Assembly: GCA_024036415.1 (NCBI GenBank)
Contig: JAMWET010001633.1
Span: forward strand, 60,001 to 124,000
From: Prochilodus magdalenae
Lineage: Eukaryota; Chordata; Actinopteri; Characiformes; Prochilodontidae
Reading direction: 5' to 3'
Length of the DNA: 64,000 bases
Shown here: positions 1 to 13,100 of the stretch, in pieces
Numbering within the stretch: the first letter of the stretch is position 1
Layout: the number at the start of each line of letters is the position of its first letter
The notes under the pieces: generated by a model
The model's input: the letters and a program-made list of their open reading frames with translations, nothing else
What the model was told of the DNA's origin: nothing
The model's database searches: none
Position numbers and translations under genes: made by a program

Positions 1-528
1 AGGGGTTGGACAATGAAACTGAAACACCATTTTAGTGTGGGAGGTCTCATGGCTAAATTGGACCAGCCTGGTGGCCAATCTTCATTAATTGCACATTGCA
101 CCAGTAAGAGCAGAGTGTGAAGGTTCAGTTAGCAGGTAAGAGCACAGTTCTGCTCAAAATACTGCAATGCACACAACATTATGGGTGACATACCAGAGTT
201 CAAAAGAGGACAAATTGTTGGTGCACGTCTTGCTGGCGCATCTGTGACCAAGACAGCAAGTCTTTGCGATGTATCAAGAGCCACGGTATCCAGGGTAATG
301 TCAGCATACCACCAAGAAGGACGAACCTCCACCAGCATCACGTAGTGACCTGGCCACTATCCTGCAAGAAGAATGGCTTAAAATCCCTCTGACCACTGTG
401 CAGGACGCAGTATATGTCATTCCCAAGACGAACTGACGCTGTATTGGCCGCAAAAGGAGGCCCTACACCATACTAATAAATGATTGTGGTCTAAAACCAG
501 GTGTTTCAGTTTCATTGTCCAACCCCTG
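1..528 (+). mobile_element. Tc1-like deletion derivative, copy 1 (first base outside the window)
   Basis: The terminal inverted repeat AGGGGTTGGACAATGAAAC is at 1-28 and its reverse complement at 500-527, followed by the TA target at 529-530. Comparison with the second copy shows that the element begins with C, so the window cuts it one base inside. It keeps the 5' end of a Tc1-type transposase (HTH region) and then jumps to the 3' end, so the catalytic DDE part is deleted. It is about 95% identical by eye to copy 2. Confidence 0.9.
181..345 (+). pseudogene. Truncated Tc1 transposase: N-terminal helix-turn-helix only (54 residues)
   Basis: An ATG at 181 opens a 54-codon frame closed by TAG at 343. 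The product begins MGDIPEFKRGQIVGARLAGA and contains the paired-like helix-turn-helix of Tc1 transposases (SVTKTASLCDVSRATVSRVM). It ends just where the second DNA-binding half should begin. The catalytic domain is absent because of the internal deletion. In the other copy a 5-base deletion places a stop inside this domain. If expressed, this peptide could bind the element's termini without cutting, but there is no evidence of expression. Confidence 0.75.
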
Positions 529-530
529 TA

Positions 531-1656
531 CATCCCCCACTTACTATAGGCACTTCATTATCTCCATTTTATCAGCTTCACTTCACCATTTTCTATAAAT
601 GCAGACTGTAATTCATCTGCTGGTGGGAACACCTACCCTGTCAGTTTAGCTTGTAGATCCAAAGTCAAGGCCCACATCTCTGGGTAGTATGTCTTGGCCA
701 GGGAAGGGTCCAAACACACTGACTGGGAAAACTTGAATGACACCCAAACACACACACACTCAGACACCCAGCGTGAGTGAACCCGAGTGCTTTACTTAGA
801 CATGACGTGCCAAACAAACCGAAATGATCCCGCACACCTGGGCATGATTAGTAGGGAGCACATGCCCATTTCTGGAGGGAATGGCAGCGACTGCTCCCCA
901 CCCCTGCCACACTTGTGTACATCCCCATCTGTACAATTGTATCCCAGTTGTATATAAGATACTGCTGCCAGCAGGTTCTAAATGAGGTGATCATTTTCAT
1001 GGAATGGTAAAATGTCTTACTTCTGGTATGTGTTCTATGTTCTACTGTGAGTAAAAAATGGGTCCATGACGTTTGGAAATTATGCCATGGTTTTTATGTT
1101 CATTTCTGTGCATTCTACACATCGTCCCAGCGTTTTGGGGAATTGGGCTTGAGTTACCTGTTTTTTCTTTTCTTGCTTTCACACCGAAGGGGAGAGTCAG
1201 GAGACTGAAGGCTGGAGATGTTGGAGTTGTTGATTTCAAGGCGATCACAGTTGACTCACAGCTCTATCTGTCAAGTATCTGTCACAGGGTTTTTTATTTA
1301 CAAAGAGAATGTGTCCTTGTCTGGTTTTACCATATGGTCAGCTCTCCTCCAACCTGCAACCTGTAGAACCATGATGGCAACATTCTCTCATTGACTCCAC
1401 CCCATCATAAAAGCTCTTATACAAAAACACTGATATCCAACATACCTTATTTGGTTCACTTTGGTTTTTGGTTGCTTGGTTGTTTGTTACTCTGGCTTTT
1501 GACCCCTGTCTGTATCCTGACTTTGCCCTAGCCTAGCCTTTTGTGTTGACTTCTTGATTGTTATCCTGTTCCTTTTCATTAACCCCCTTTTAACTGTTAG
1601 ATCTGTGAGCGTCTGGTTAGTCCACCCAGCATTACATTTAGTCCACCTGATGTTCC
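531..1656. other. Non-coding stretch, no gene seen
   Basis: There is no ORF of recognisable family and no clear repeat boundaries. A short CA-rich patch lies near 747-765. The 97-codon frame at 1073-1366 has no family resemblance and is treated as chance. Confidence 0.5.
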
Positions 1657-1810
1657 ATCTGTTTTCAGTAAATCAGGTAAATACTGATGTCCACTTTAAT
1701 GTCCTAATGTATCCAGACAACCCTTCTAATTAGTGGATGCTATTGAGCATCACCATGCCCAAGTGGAACTGGGTTGTCTGGAGTGATGAATTAATTCGGA
1801 CTGAGCTGTA
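1657..1810 (+). mobile_element. Possible Tc1-like transposon remnant
   Basis: The piece around 1755-1800 (caccatgcccaagtgg, then gtctggagtgatgaatt) resembles the part of a Tc1 transposase that encodes the Lys-Arg linker and the W-S-D-E catalytic segment. The frame is broken and the piece is short, so this is a low-confidence relic. Confidence 0.35.
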
Positions 1811-3580
1811 TTTTAAATAGTAGAGAAGTCAGGGAACATATCCCAAATCTGTCCTTTGTGTAAAGCGTGCCCATGCATATGTTTCATTGCACATTGAGCA
1901 TGTACGACCTTGGCATAGTCGTAAGTCTCCTGGGCTGTTTCTGGAGGTTTCCGATTCCAGTACGCCTGTGGTCTCTGGACACCAGCATTACGGACTTGTT
2001 TTCAGACCGAGGCGTCAGCAGAGTTGTTTTTGATGCTCTCTGGTTTAATGGCACTCCATTTCTTGTTTATTTCTGTGTGCCTCTTCTGTTCTGTGAAGTG
2101 TTGGACACAGGATGAAATTGAAGATCACTGGTGTTTGGAATAGACCTTCCCTGGACCACGGATCCTTGCTTTTTCATTACACATACTATATGAAAAATGA
2201 TGAGGAAATAAAGCGTGGCATATCTCAGTATCTCTTTCGCTGGCCAGAGCAGGATGATGAATTACTGTGATGTTTAATTAATTCATATCATGCGGTATAT
2301 GAACGGCGCTGGCGTTCCCCAGGGTTATCTTCTGGGGCCAACAAATTTTTATTAATCATCTATTTTTTGTGTGTGTTTCCTGAGTTTTTTTTTTTTCATA
2401 AAATAATCCGGTCATTTCATATTAATTGGATGATTCTGAATCATTCTGTCGGTGCACAGTAATTGCAGAGCCGGTGACATGATTAAGGATCACAGATACC
2501 TTATGAAAGAGGGACTAATACAGGGAGTTCAACTGATTATGCAAAATAATGCAGGAAATATGTATATATGAATGAGCTTCTCTCCATCTCTCTGCCGTTC
2601 TCTCTCATAGCCACACTCACATAATGCAGCATGTCCTTGCACAAATCTCTGGCTGCGAACCCGGCCGCTTGGCAGCGAGAGCAGGTGAAGCCACTTCTGA
2701 GCAGGAGTGCTCGGCTTAATGCTGCGATGCACGGCATTTTAAAAAAACAGGCTCTCTGCATGCAGCCCTTCCTGCAACCGCTCTCCCCATCCTCTCCAAC
2801 AGCAGCATGGCATGTCATTCGGATTAATAGTCATCAGAGAATCGGGCGCTAGGCCCATTTATCATTCGCCGGCTGCTCGCCTAGCTCCTTAGCGACCGTG
2901 TTCCCTTTCAGGATTGGTTAGTGCCAAAGCTCCAACAGCCCCAACTCCTCTCTCAGGGCAGCGGGGGAACGCTGATCAATGCTGCGAGTCAGGAGCGTAG
3001 ACAGTAGGAAATAAATCACACCGTTAAAGTCGTCTTCGCACCGACTCTGCTACTGACACCTATTATCCTGATCTGCATTCTTTCTTCCCCGGAAGAATAA
3101 TGACGTAAATCATTGGGCTGTCGCCCAATTACAGTGTGAGAACTATGGCGGCTAGCTCGGTAGACAGTGAGAAATTACCTTGGTGATTGCAGAAAAATTG
3201 CAAGTTAAACGATGCGGCCACAAGTTTCAAGTCCTTCTGTGAATCTGTTGGAACTTAAGGAGACACTTCAAACCAACAAGACTAACCTGCCTAAGAGTTA
3301 ATGAAGCCTCATGTTGTCTGTTAACATGATGCAGTACTAGCTTTCAGCGCTAACACAATTAGCCATGATTCATTACATGGTTCCGGTGCTGAACTGTGAC
3401 CATTTGAGCAAGGTCTTTCGTTCGGGACTGTTCCCGCTAGCGCTCCTATGGGATCTAGTGGTGTGCTAACGCTAACAGCAGTTTTTTTTTTTTTTGCCAT
3501 TTTAGATTAAACACAAGCATCTGAAGCTTTCAATAGACATTACATATGTTTTCATTTAAAGCTAAAGCGGATTTACATAT
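1811..3580. other. Non-coding stretch, possibly containing old conserved sequence
   Basis: No gene is seen. Sequence at about 2455-2870 is complex, free of recognisable repeats and rich in TAAT-type words, which makes it a candidate conserved non-coding element. This cannot be judged without alignment to other fish. A poly-T run is at about 3482-3495. Confidence 0.3.
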
Positions 3581-3581
3581 G

Positions 3582-4400
3582 CAGGGCTGTGAAAAAGTAT
3601 TTGCACCCTCATTTGTCATACCTCTGCACCGACAGTTTGAGTCACCTTTAGCAGCAATGACAGTAACCATCACTTTCGATAATTAGAGATCAGCTGTTTA
3701 TTGTGGCAGAATATTGGCCCACACTTCTTTGCAGATCTGCCTTAATTCAGCCATGTTGGAGGACTTGAGCTAACCGTTTAATGCCCTGCCGCAACATCTC
3801 AGTGAAGCTTAAGTGAGGACCCTGACTAGATTGTTCCAAAACCATGTACTTGGTTCCTTGGAGCCATTCACTTGCTTACAGGCATGGAATAGCTGTCACA
3901 ATTGAGTTTGAGCTTTGGATCACAGACTCACATAACTGAAAATTTTCCCCCAGGTTCTGCTAATTATGGTATATCAGAAGCAGCTGTGCAACCCCACACC
4001 ATCACACTACCACCACCATGTTTCACTGCTTGTCTTTATGCTAGATATAACGGGTCTGTTAAGTTCACTTTGACTCAAACCAGTCCCTAGAACATTATTC
4101 CAAAAGACTTGTGGTGGTCATCAAGATGCTTTGGCCAGTGTGAGCCTATATGTTCTACTAGGTTAGCTGTAGGTTTTGCCTTTTTAATCTCTTTCTAATG
4201 GTGGAAGACTGACCTTATCTGAGGTGGTCTGCAGTTCCTCAGATGATTGTGACTTCCTGGATGATTTGCCGCTGTGCCCTTGAAAGTATTTTGATAGGCC
4301 GGGCACTTCTGAGAAGATTTGCTACTGTTTTTTTGTCCGTTTGGAAGTGATGGCTTTCGCTCTGGTATTTGCCGTCCCAGAGCTTTAGAAACAGATTTGT
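3582..4400 (-). mobile_element. Decayed Tc1-like transposon
   Basis: The left end CAGGGCTGTGAAAAAGTATT after a TA is a typical Tc1-superfamily terminus of fish. On the minus strand, about 4040-3990 encodes a K-H-G-G-G-S-V-M-V-W-G run, the conserved glycine-rich segment before the second catalytic Asp. All frames are broken, and the right terminus was not identified with certainty. Confidence 0.65.
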
Positions 4401-4475
4401 ATCTGTTTCCAGACAGAAGTATATGTAAATGTGATTATTTGATTAATTGATTGGTTTAATTATGACAACTGTAGA

Positions 4476-5945
4476 TTAGATTAGATTAGATTCTAATTTA
4501 TTGTCATTGTCAGAGTACAGGTACAGAGCCAATGAAATGCAGTTAGCATCTAACCAGAAGTGCAGGTACAGTATTATTAGAGCTGTACCCGACTCAGAAT
4601 TTTGTCAGTCAAATCGGATTCGCCCGTCCTGGTCGATGATTCGACTATTCGTTCATGTTTTTTTCTCCATGTACATTATCTAGTAATCAGTAAATCAGTC
4701 TGCATACGGTTCAGATCTGACGTCCTCCTCATTTAGAAAGTCAGCAGAGTCACAGGAACATATTTCTGAACTAAAGAAGGCGGGGCTTATGATGATCGAT
4801 CTGAACTGGAGCCTGATTTAATTACAGGAGACAGCGCGGGGCAGCAGCGCGTACTTATGCTAAACATTAGCGCTTATAGCTTATAGTCTTTTTAATCTCA
4901 CTTCTAACAGCTTCTTCAGTAGGAGGACCCTTCGTCTTTCATTTCTCATAAATAATGAGCTGCTAAATAAAACCAAATTATCAATATTTAAATTATTATT
5001 AGATAAAAAGAAGAATGGTAAAAACCTGAAACCGTTTCTTATATTCCCCACGCTGAAATAATTATCTCTCGTTTATCGGCAGGCACATTCAGTGACTGTA
5101 CTTATCCTTAAATAAAGATAATCTTAGCTGTAGACGAATAAATATAAATATCTGTAATTTAGGTTCTAAAATAATGGAGTTATAATTAAACAATAATTAA
5201 ACGTCTTCGGTCCATTTTTCCTTCACCGCAAACAGCCGTTATATCTAAAACGAAAGTCAGCTCCCTCGTTTGGAGCAGTGTTGGATGTCTGACTAAATGA
5301 AGAGCAGGATTTGGTTTAATTTGTTCAGATTCTCTTCTTTAAAACCTCCTCCAGGCTTTCTCTGAGACATCGCTCCACCCGTGTTTCTCAGCTTCGCGGC
5401 TTCCTTAGCGGTGAACCGCCAGCGCACGTCGTCACGTGGATTACATTTTTTTTTAGCAAGGATACATCACAGCCCAGCTAGAGCTTGCATATATATATTT
5501 ATTATTCCCCTTTAATCATTATTAAAATGTCTTTTTAAATTCTTAAAGTTCTTGTGCATTTTAGTAAGCTTTAGTCTGTTTTACGGGGGAAAAAAAGGTC
5601 ACTGTTGTCAGTCGACTTGAAGGGTCTCAGTCGACTTAAAGGGTCGCCGACTGACGATTCGAATCATCGACTTCTAGAGGGCAGCCCTAAGTATTATTTA
5701 CATAAAGTGCCGTAGTAATAAATATATACATATAATATAAGCATATCTATATGCATATATATATATGTGTATGTATAAGAGCAGCATTTACAAATGAATG
5801 TTTGAACTGTAAGAGTAGTGCAAGTACACAGTATGTACACAATAAAAATATTATCTGAGGTAGAGATATATGAGAACAGTATGTAAACATGTACAAAACA
5901 ATAAAGAAATAAAGAGGAAGGAAATTTGGCACTGTAAAGGTACTG
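4476..5945. repeat. Interspersed fish repeat, split by a hAT-like insertion
   Basis: The flanks 4476-4577 and 5690-5945 read as one continuous repeat: a TTAGA-rich start, then attgtcattgtcagagtac, aatgaaatgcagttagcatc, and a long AT-rich part ending near ggcactgtaaagg. The interruption is the element at 4578-5689. The superfamily of the host repeat is not determined. Confidence 0.55.
4578..5689. mobile_element. Non-autonomous hAT-like element with 8-bp target duplication
   Basis: The 1112-bp insert is bounded by TAGAGCTGTACCC on the left and GCAGCCCTA on the right (reverse complement TAGGGCTGC). The 8-base direct repeat AGTATTAT lies at 4570-4577 and 5690-5697. An 8-bp duplication with short TAG-starting ends fits hAT transposons. 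The internal sequence carries no transposase frame. It includes a GC-richer patch near 5385-5445. Confidence 0.75.
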
Positions 5946-6954
5946 TTTTTCTGAGAACAGTTTTTACCTGATTATGTGACTGGTTGAAACATAATTAAGT
6001 TGGTATTTAACATGTGAGACCTTCATTCTAGTTCCTGAATTCCTAACCAATGAATGAGTTTGCTTGGCTGTAGCTACCTAAATCCCACAGAGGAATCCAC
6101 TGAAAGTCTTTTGATTCTAACCAGAATTGAACAATAAATTAAGTGTACTACTAAAGTACTACTGTTTAAATACAAGTAGTGTGATGGTTCTCAAAAGCCC
6201 CCACGAGTTCCCCTCTTCATCATTCTATCCCCATGAGTTCTTTCAAACACCAACTCTTCCAGATGCTATCCCACATATACTTAAAGCCTACAAAAGTGTC
6301 ATTAAAGGGCCATTGGAAGTCACTACTGCTTCAAAGGCCCGAAAAGGATAATTAGCACAAAGTGAATACAAATGCCTCAGGTGGGCAAAAATGGTCTGGT
6401 AAGTGCAAGACTCTGATAATGTGCCTCAAGTCAATTTGCTCTTCTTTCAGTGAAATGAATACAATTAGGTTATTTCATGGTCCAGCGGTCACGTCCAGCT
6501 ATTGTGTGACTTGCCATTAGGACAGCGGCGGAAGCAAGCAGCAGGAAGGGCTTTATCTTTCAAGCAAGTGATGAAATGTGGGAGCTGCGTACAATGTGGA
6601 GAGAGGATCCATGAAAAGGAGACTACTGGACTGCTACAGTGACATGCTGTAAAGTGATAGCGTCCGTATATAAGGTGTTAGCAGTCAAGTTCTTGGGCAC
6701 GGCTGGTGAACTGATTGTTTTTGTAAACTTGACTGGGTTTACACACGGTCATTCCAGGTGGTTGCTATTGTGCTGCTAGTTGCGGAGGTGTTGCTAGACA
6801 TTTGCCGTCTGTTGCTAGGCCAATGCCATGGTATCCCAGGGTGTTGCTACAGTGTTGCTCTGCTGATGCTACGATAAACTAAAGGAAGATCTTTTTTCAG
6901 GGGGCTAACTAAGAGGCTTTAGGCAGTAAGATCAGCCAAACTGTCATTAGTTCA
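5946..6954. other. Non-coding stretch with short degenerate GTTGCTA repeats
   Basis: No gene is seen. At about 6760-6870 the words gttgctag, gtgttgcta and ggtatcccag recur irregularly, a degenerate short tandem repeat of a type common in fish. The rest is unclassified. Confidence 0.4.
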
Positions 6955-7965
6955 GATTCTGCTTGACCTGTCTGCAGCCTTTGACACCGTGAACCAGTCA
7001 GTCTTTACTGATCTTGGAAACACTGGCACTGCAAGGAAGTAGTTTGAGAACCGCCACTACCAGGTAACATGGAAACGGCTCACATCTGCTCCATGCAGGG
7101 TCTCCACCGGTGTCCCTCAAGGCTCGATGTTGGGTCCTCTTCTCTTTTCTCTTTACACTCATTCTCTTGGCAAAGTGATTAACTCTCATGGCTTGTCTTA
7201 TCATTGCTATGCTGATGATACTCAATTCATGTTTTCCTTCCAATCATCCGACACACAGGTATGCAATCGCATCTCAGCATGCCTGACTGACATCTCCGCA
7301 TGGATGACAGCTCAGCACCTTAAGATCAGTCCCAGCAAGACTGAGCTGCTGTTCATCCCCGGCACTACAGGTCTTCACCATGATCTTGCCATCTCATTCA
7401 GGAACTCTTTGATCAGCCCGACTGAAAATGCTAGAAGCCTTGGTGTGATTCTGGATGGCCAGTTATTGTTCTCAGCTCATATTGCGACTCGGTCATGCAG
7501 ATTTCTCCTCTACAACCCTTCTTCTCTGAGGCCCTTGCAACTGGTCCAAAATGCAGCAGCTCCACTCATCTTCAATCTTCCCAAGTTCACCCACTGCTGC
7601 GCTCCCTTCACTGGCTTCCTGTTGTTGCCCACATCAGATTTAAAACTCTGATGCCTACAAAGCTAAGAATGGACCAGCCCTTCTCTACCTTATGGCAATG
7701 GTTAGGTGTACCTCGAGCCCTTTGAGCTTCAAGTACAGCTCGACTTGACCCACACTCCCTGAAGATGCATGGATCTAAGCATCCAAACTCTTCTCTGTCC
7801 TGGCTCCCAGATAGTGGAATGGTGGGGAGCTCCCATTGGCTGTCCAAACAGCTGAATCTCTTGCAGCTTAAGCTACTCATTCAGGTAAAGGAGCTTAATG
7901 AAGGCATGACCATGATGGTCATCAGATGCACAGACAGAGATGAGGTAGCTCTCAATGACCAGAAG
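6955..7965 (+). pseudogene. L2-clade LINE reverse transcriptase remnant
   Basis: A plus-strand reading with several frame breaks gives a non-LTR reverse transcriptase: LLDLSAAFDTVNQ (start at about 6958), STGVPQGSMLGPLLFSLYT (from about 7098), the catalytic SYHCYADDTQF box near 7197-7230, then WMTAQHLKISPSKTELLFIP, SLGVILDG and a C-terminal stretch. The longest open piece is 7127-7651. The wording is that of fish L2-type elements (CR1/L2 group). A frameshift and in-frame stops upstream of 7127 and an internal deletion near 7490 show that it is dead. The endonuclease part is missing. Confidence 0.85.
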
Positions 7966-10116
7966 TGACTCACAGCACCATCTGCTGGCTCTTGGTGTAA
8001 GCAGCGACCTTTGACCCCAACAGATTCCACTGATACCCAAGAGGCATAGAAAGCGCAGTGTTAAAATGTTCATGGAACAGATATTTAAGCCCACAGATGT
8101 ACAATATGCTCATCACATTACAGGGATAGTTCAGTCCTGTGTGCCAGGTATTGGCATCCTGCTACTAGCACAATGCTAAGTGGTGATATCTCTTGGCTAC
8201 ATTCACAGATTACGTGTTAATGTGGCTAATTATGAGCCAAAACGTTAAATGGGGGTTGTACACAATGTCATTCACTTTCAGCAAGTCAAGAATCAAGTCA
8301 CGTTAACATGCTCGGACAGGCTATTACTTTTCCGTAGCTTCACCCCAGTCGATTTGAAGAAACGAATCAAGCCCGTTAATTCCCACAAAGGAACACATTC
8401 TTGGTCCCCACATGCAGCTGAATATTAAAACCACCCTTTCCATAATTTAGACTGGTTACTATGCAGTTCAGTTACTCAGCGATATGAATATTCAGACAAA
8501 TGGCACAGGACAGCAGCTCCTCCGGCAAATTAAACACAGCCTGCTGAGACAATGTGGGTAATATGCGAGATGAAAAAGCTGGAGTATGTATTTTTAAAAT
8601 CACGTAGATGATTCTTGCACGGCTGAAAACTTCGGACACTTCAAAGCTCATAAAGCCGTGTTTCCCGGAGTCATTTAAGAGGGACGATTTCACTCTGTTA
8701 TTGCCTCTCTCAGTGCCGCGAGCCAAGCCATTTAGTCATCAGGATTATTAGGCGCATTATTTACACAAAATGCTGTTTGATAGCATCTTGGCTGCATTAT
8801 TGACACCGCACTGCACCAAACTAATCTTCATCTTTAGCTGCTTCCCCGTAGGCAGCAACTGTGAAATGCTATCTACAAAAACAGTCCCATCCCAAGTCGG
8901 GATAGAAGGCAGAATGCTAATAAAAACACAGAGGGGTGATTTGAAAATCCTTTTTAACATGTATTCAACAGACAACAGTACTAACAGACGCTGTTCTAAA
9001 AACGGTGTGACAGGCGTGTTCACCACTGAGTTGCATCACCTTTCCTTTTAAGTATGTTAAGCAATCACCTGAGGATGCATATTTGTATAGCTGTGGAGTT
9101 AGATTTTTTTCAGTTCTTGCTTGGTATAATACCAGTCTGGGGCCTCTGTTGTCGGATATTGTGCCTCATGCCCCACATCTCTTCATTTGGAGACAAGTCT
9201 GGTCAATCTAGAACCTCCTCCAACTTAGCATGAAGCTATGCTGTTGTGACATATGCAGGGGCGTAGTGCCAAATGTTGGGCCCTCTGCACCAGCAGTGCC
9301 CATGGGCTCCCTCAGAGCCTCTGCTCTTTCATTATAGATTAGCCAGCCAATCTCTTTAGGTTTTCCCACGGCCATTGGCCCGGCTTTGCCAGTTGAAGGT
9401 AGTTGGGGAATTGTTTCCCTCCTCCTTTTTCGCTTTCTCTGCTTTCACTTTCTTCACTTGCCTCCTCCTCTATCACATCTTCTCTATCTACCCTGGCAGA
9501 CACCTCTACAAGCGTGAAGTATATGATAGACATTAGCAGGCAATTCCAGTTTAGCCTAATGGACGTGATTGAACATGCTTAATATCTAAATATTTTGTGT
9601 AAAACCTCAAATTTCACTCTTCAATGTCCATTATTCCCAAAAACAATTTGAAAGAGGAAATCATCAGACCACAACACCTTTCCACTATACATCTTTACAC
9701 TTTAGCAGAGACAAGTTGTTGGCGCTTTTGAATGGTGACTATGTAGCACTTGCATTTGTTGATGCAGTGATGAACTCTGTGTACTGACAGCTGTTTTCTG
9801 AAGTATTAGGATTTATTCAGTGTTCTTGAACACATTTTGTGGCTAGCCTCGACTCGCTAATAAAGGACAAGGCTTTTCCTGAATGGAGTTTTTGTATATG
9901 TGGATTTGTAATTTGTAAGACAATATTGAAACAGAAAAATTGAGACAATATATTTTGTGCAGGAATATGGGAATTATGTTATACCTGTAATGTGCGGTTA
10001 TATTATGGGGTTCCCAGCAGAACACTGATCATCATACATGCATAAGATAACACTTTACAACAGGTTGAGATTTCCTGACCCATACCTAGTGCCAGGTCAC
10101 TTAAATCACTGAATCA
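7966..10116. other. Non-coding stretch with possible transposase relics
   Basis: No host gene is seen. On the minus strand about 9250-9060 can be read as a relic of a DDE transposase end (P-D-L-S-P-N-E-E-M-W-G), and 9655-9700 resembles V-L-W-S-D-D. Both are weak. Sequence at 8440-8780 is repeat-free and could be conserved non-coding DNA. Confidence 0.3.
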
Positions 10117-13100
10117 ACGAGTCATTAATCCAGGTTTAGATACTTAGATTGTGAATTATCCAGGTTTAGATACTCAGACTGTGATTAATCCACATTTAGA
10201 TACTCAGGCTTTGATGAATCCACATTTAGATACTCAGGCTTTGATGAATCCAGGTTTAGATACTCAGACTGTGATTAATCCAGGTTTAGATGCTCAGACT
10301 GTGATTAATCCAGGTTTAGATACTCAGACTGTGATTAATCCAGATTTAGATGCTCAGACTGTGATTAATCCAGGTTTAGATACTCAGACTGTGAATTATC
10401 CAGGTTTAGATACTCAGACTGTGAATTATCCAGGTTTAGATGCTCAGACTGTGATTAATCCAGGTTTAGATACTCAGACTGTGAATTATCCAGGTTTAGA
10501 TACTCAGACTGTGATTAATCCAGGTTTAGATACTCAGACTGTGAATTATCCAGGTTTAGATACTCAGACTGTGATTAATCCAGGTTTAGATACTCAGACT
10601 GTGATTAATCCAGGTTTAGATACTGGACTGTGATTAATCCAGGTTTAGATACTCAGACTGTGAATTAATCCAGGTTTAGGTATACTCAGACTGTGATTAA
10701 TCCAGGTTTAGATACTCAGACTGTGATTAATCCCCAGGTTTATACTCAGACTGTGATTAATCCAGGTTTAGATACTCAGACTGTGATTAATCCAGGTTTA
10801 GATACTCAGACTGTGATTAATCCAGGTTTAGATACTCAGACTGTGAATTATCCAGGTTTAGATACTCAGACTGTGAATTATCCAGGTTTAGATACTCAGA
10901 CAGTGATTAATCCAGGTTTAGATACTCAGACTGTGAATTATCCAGGTTTAGATACTCAGACTGTGATTAATCCAGGTTTAGATACTCAGACTGTGATTAA
11001 TCCAGGTTTAGATACTCAGACTGTGAATTATCCAGGTTTAGATACTCAGATTGTGATGAATACACGTTTAGATACTCAGACTGTGATTAATCCAGGTTTA
11101 GATACTCAGACTGTGATTAATCCAGGTTTAGATACTCAGGCTCTGATGAATCCAGGTTTAGATACTCAGATTGTGATGAATCCAGGTTTAGATACTCAGA
11201 CTGTGATTAATCCAGGTTTAGATACCCAGGCTCTGATGAATCCAGGTTTAGATACCCAGGCTCTGATGAATCCAGGTTTAAATACTCAGACTGTGAATTA
11301 TCCAGGTTTAGATACTCAGAGTGTGATTAATCCAGGTTTAGATACTCAGACTCTGATGAATCCAGGTTTAGATACCCAGGCTCTGATGAATCCAGGTTTA
11401 AATACTCAGACTGTGAATTATCCAGGTTTAGATACTCAGAGTGTGATTAATCCAGGTTTAGATACTCAGACTGTGAATTATCCAGGTTTAGATACTCAGA
11501 CAGTGAGATCCAGGTTTGTGACTGAATTATCCAGGTTTAGATACTCAGACTGTGAATTATCCAGGTTTAGATACTCAGAGTGTGATTAATCCAGGTTTAG
11601 ATACTCAGACTGTGAATTATCCAGGTTTAGATACTCAGAGTGTGATTAATCCAGGTTTAGATACTCAGACTCTGATGAATCCAGGTTTAGATACTCAGAC
11701 TGTGAGGTTTAGATACTCACTGTGATTTTAGATATACTCGCATACTCAGACTGTGATTAGATCCAGACTGTGATTTAGATTTATATACTCAGTACTGTGA
11801 TTAATCCAGGTTTAAGGATACTCAGACAGTGATTAATCCAGGTTTAGATACTCAGACTGTGAAGAATCCACGTTTAGATACCCAGTGCTCGATGAATCCA
11901 GTTTAGATACTCAGACTGTGTGATAATCACATTAATCCAGGTTTAGATACTCAGATACCCACTCTGATTAATCCAGGTTTAGATTAGATACTCCAGACTG
12001 TGATGACTATCCAGGTTTAGAATCCAGGTTTAATCCAGGTTTAGATACTCAGACTGTGAATTATCCAGGTTTAGATACTTAGAGGCTCTGTGAAGAATCC
12101 AGGTTTAGATACTCAGAATTGAATCCAGGTTTAGATCTGACTGTGATTAATCCACGTTTAGATAAGCCAGGCTCTCATGAATCCAGGTTTAGATACTCAA
12201 CTAGTGTGAATTATCCAGGTTTGATACTTCAGTACAGTGATTAATCCATGTTTAGATATTCCACGTTTAGGAGGTTTAGATACTCAGACAGTGATTAATC
12301 CAGGTTTAGATACTCAGAACTGTGATTAATCCAGGGTTACTCAGACCTGTGATGACTCCACGTTTATATACCCAGGCTCTGATGAATCCAGGTTTAGATA
12401 CTCACTGTGATTAATAGTTTAGATACTCAGACGTGTGATTAATCCAGGTTTAGATACTACTGTGATTATCCAGGTTTAGAGCTGTGATTAATCCAGGTTT
12501 AGATACTCAGAGATACTCAGACTGTGATTAATCCAGGTTTAGATACTCAGACTGTGATTAATCCATTAATACTCAGTTCTGTAGATACAGCGTTTAGATA
12601 AAGGCTGTGATTAATCCAGGTTTAGATACTCAGACTGTGATTAATCCAGGTTTAGATACTCAGGCTCTGATGAATCCAGGTTTAAATACTCAGACTGTGA
12701 ATTATCCAGGTTTAGATACTCAGACCGTGAATTATCCAGGTTTAGATACTCAGACTGAGTTATCCAGGTTTAGATACTCAGACTCTGATGAATCCAGGTT
12801 TAGATACCCAGGCTCTGATGAATCCAGGTTTAGATACTCAGACTGTGAATTATCCAAGTTTAGATACTCAGACAGTGATTAATCCAGGTTTAGATATTCA
12901 GACAGTGATTAATCCAGGTTTAGATACTCATACTGTGAATTATCCAGGTTTAGATACTCAGACTCTGATGAATCCACGTTTAGATACCCAGGCTCTGATG
13001 AATCCAGGTTTAGATACCCAGGCTCTGATGAATCCAGGTTTAGATACTCAGACTGTGAATTATCCAAGTTTAGATACTCAGACAGTGATTAATCCAGGTT

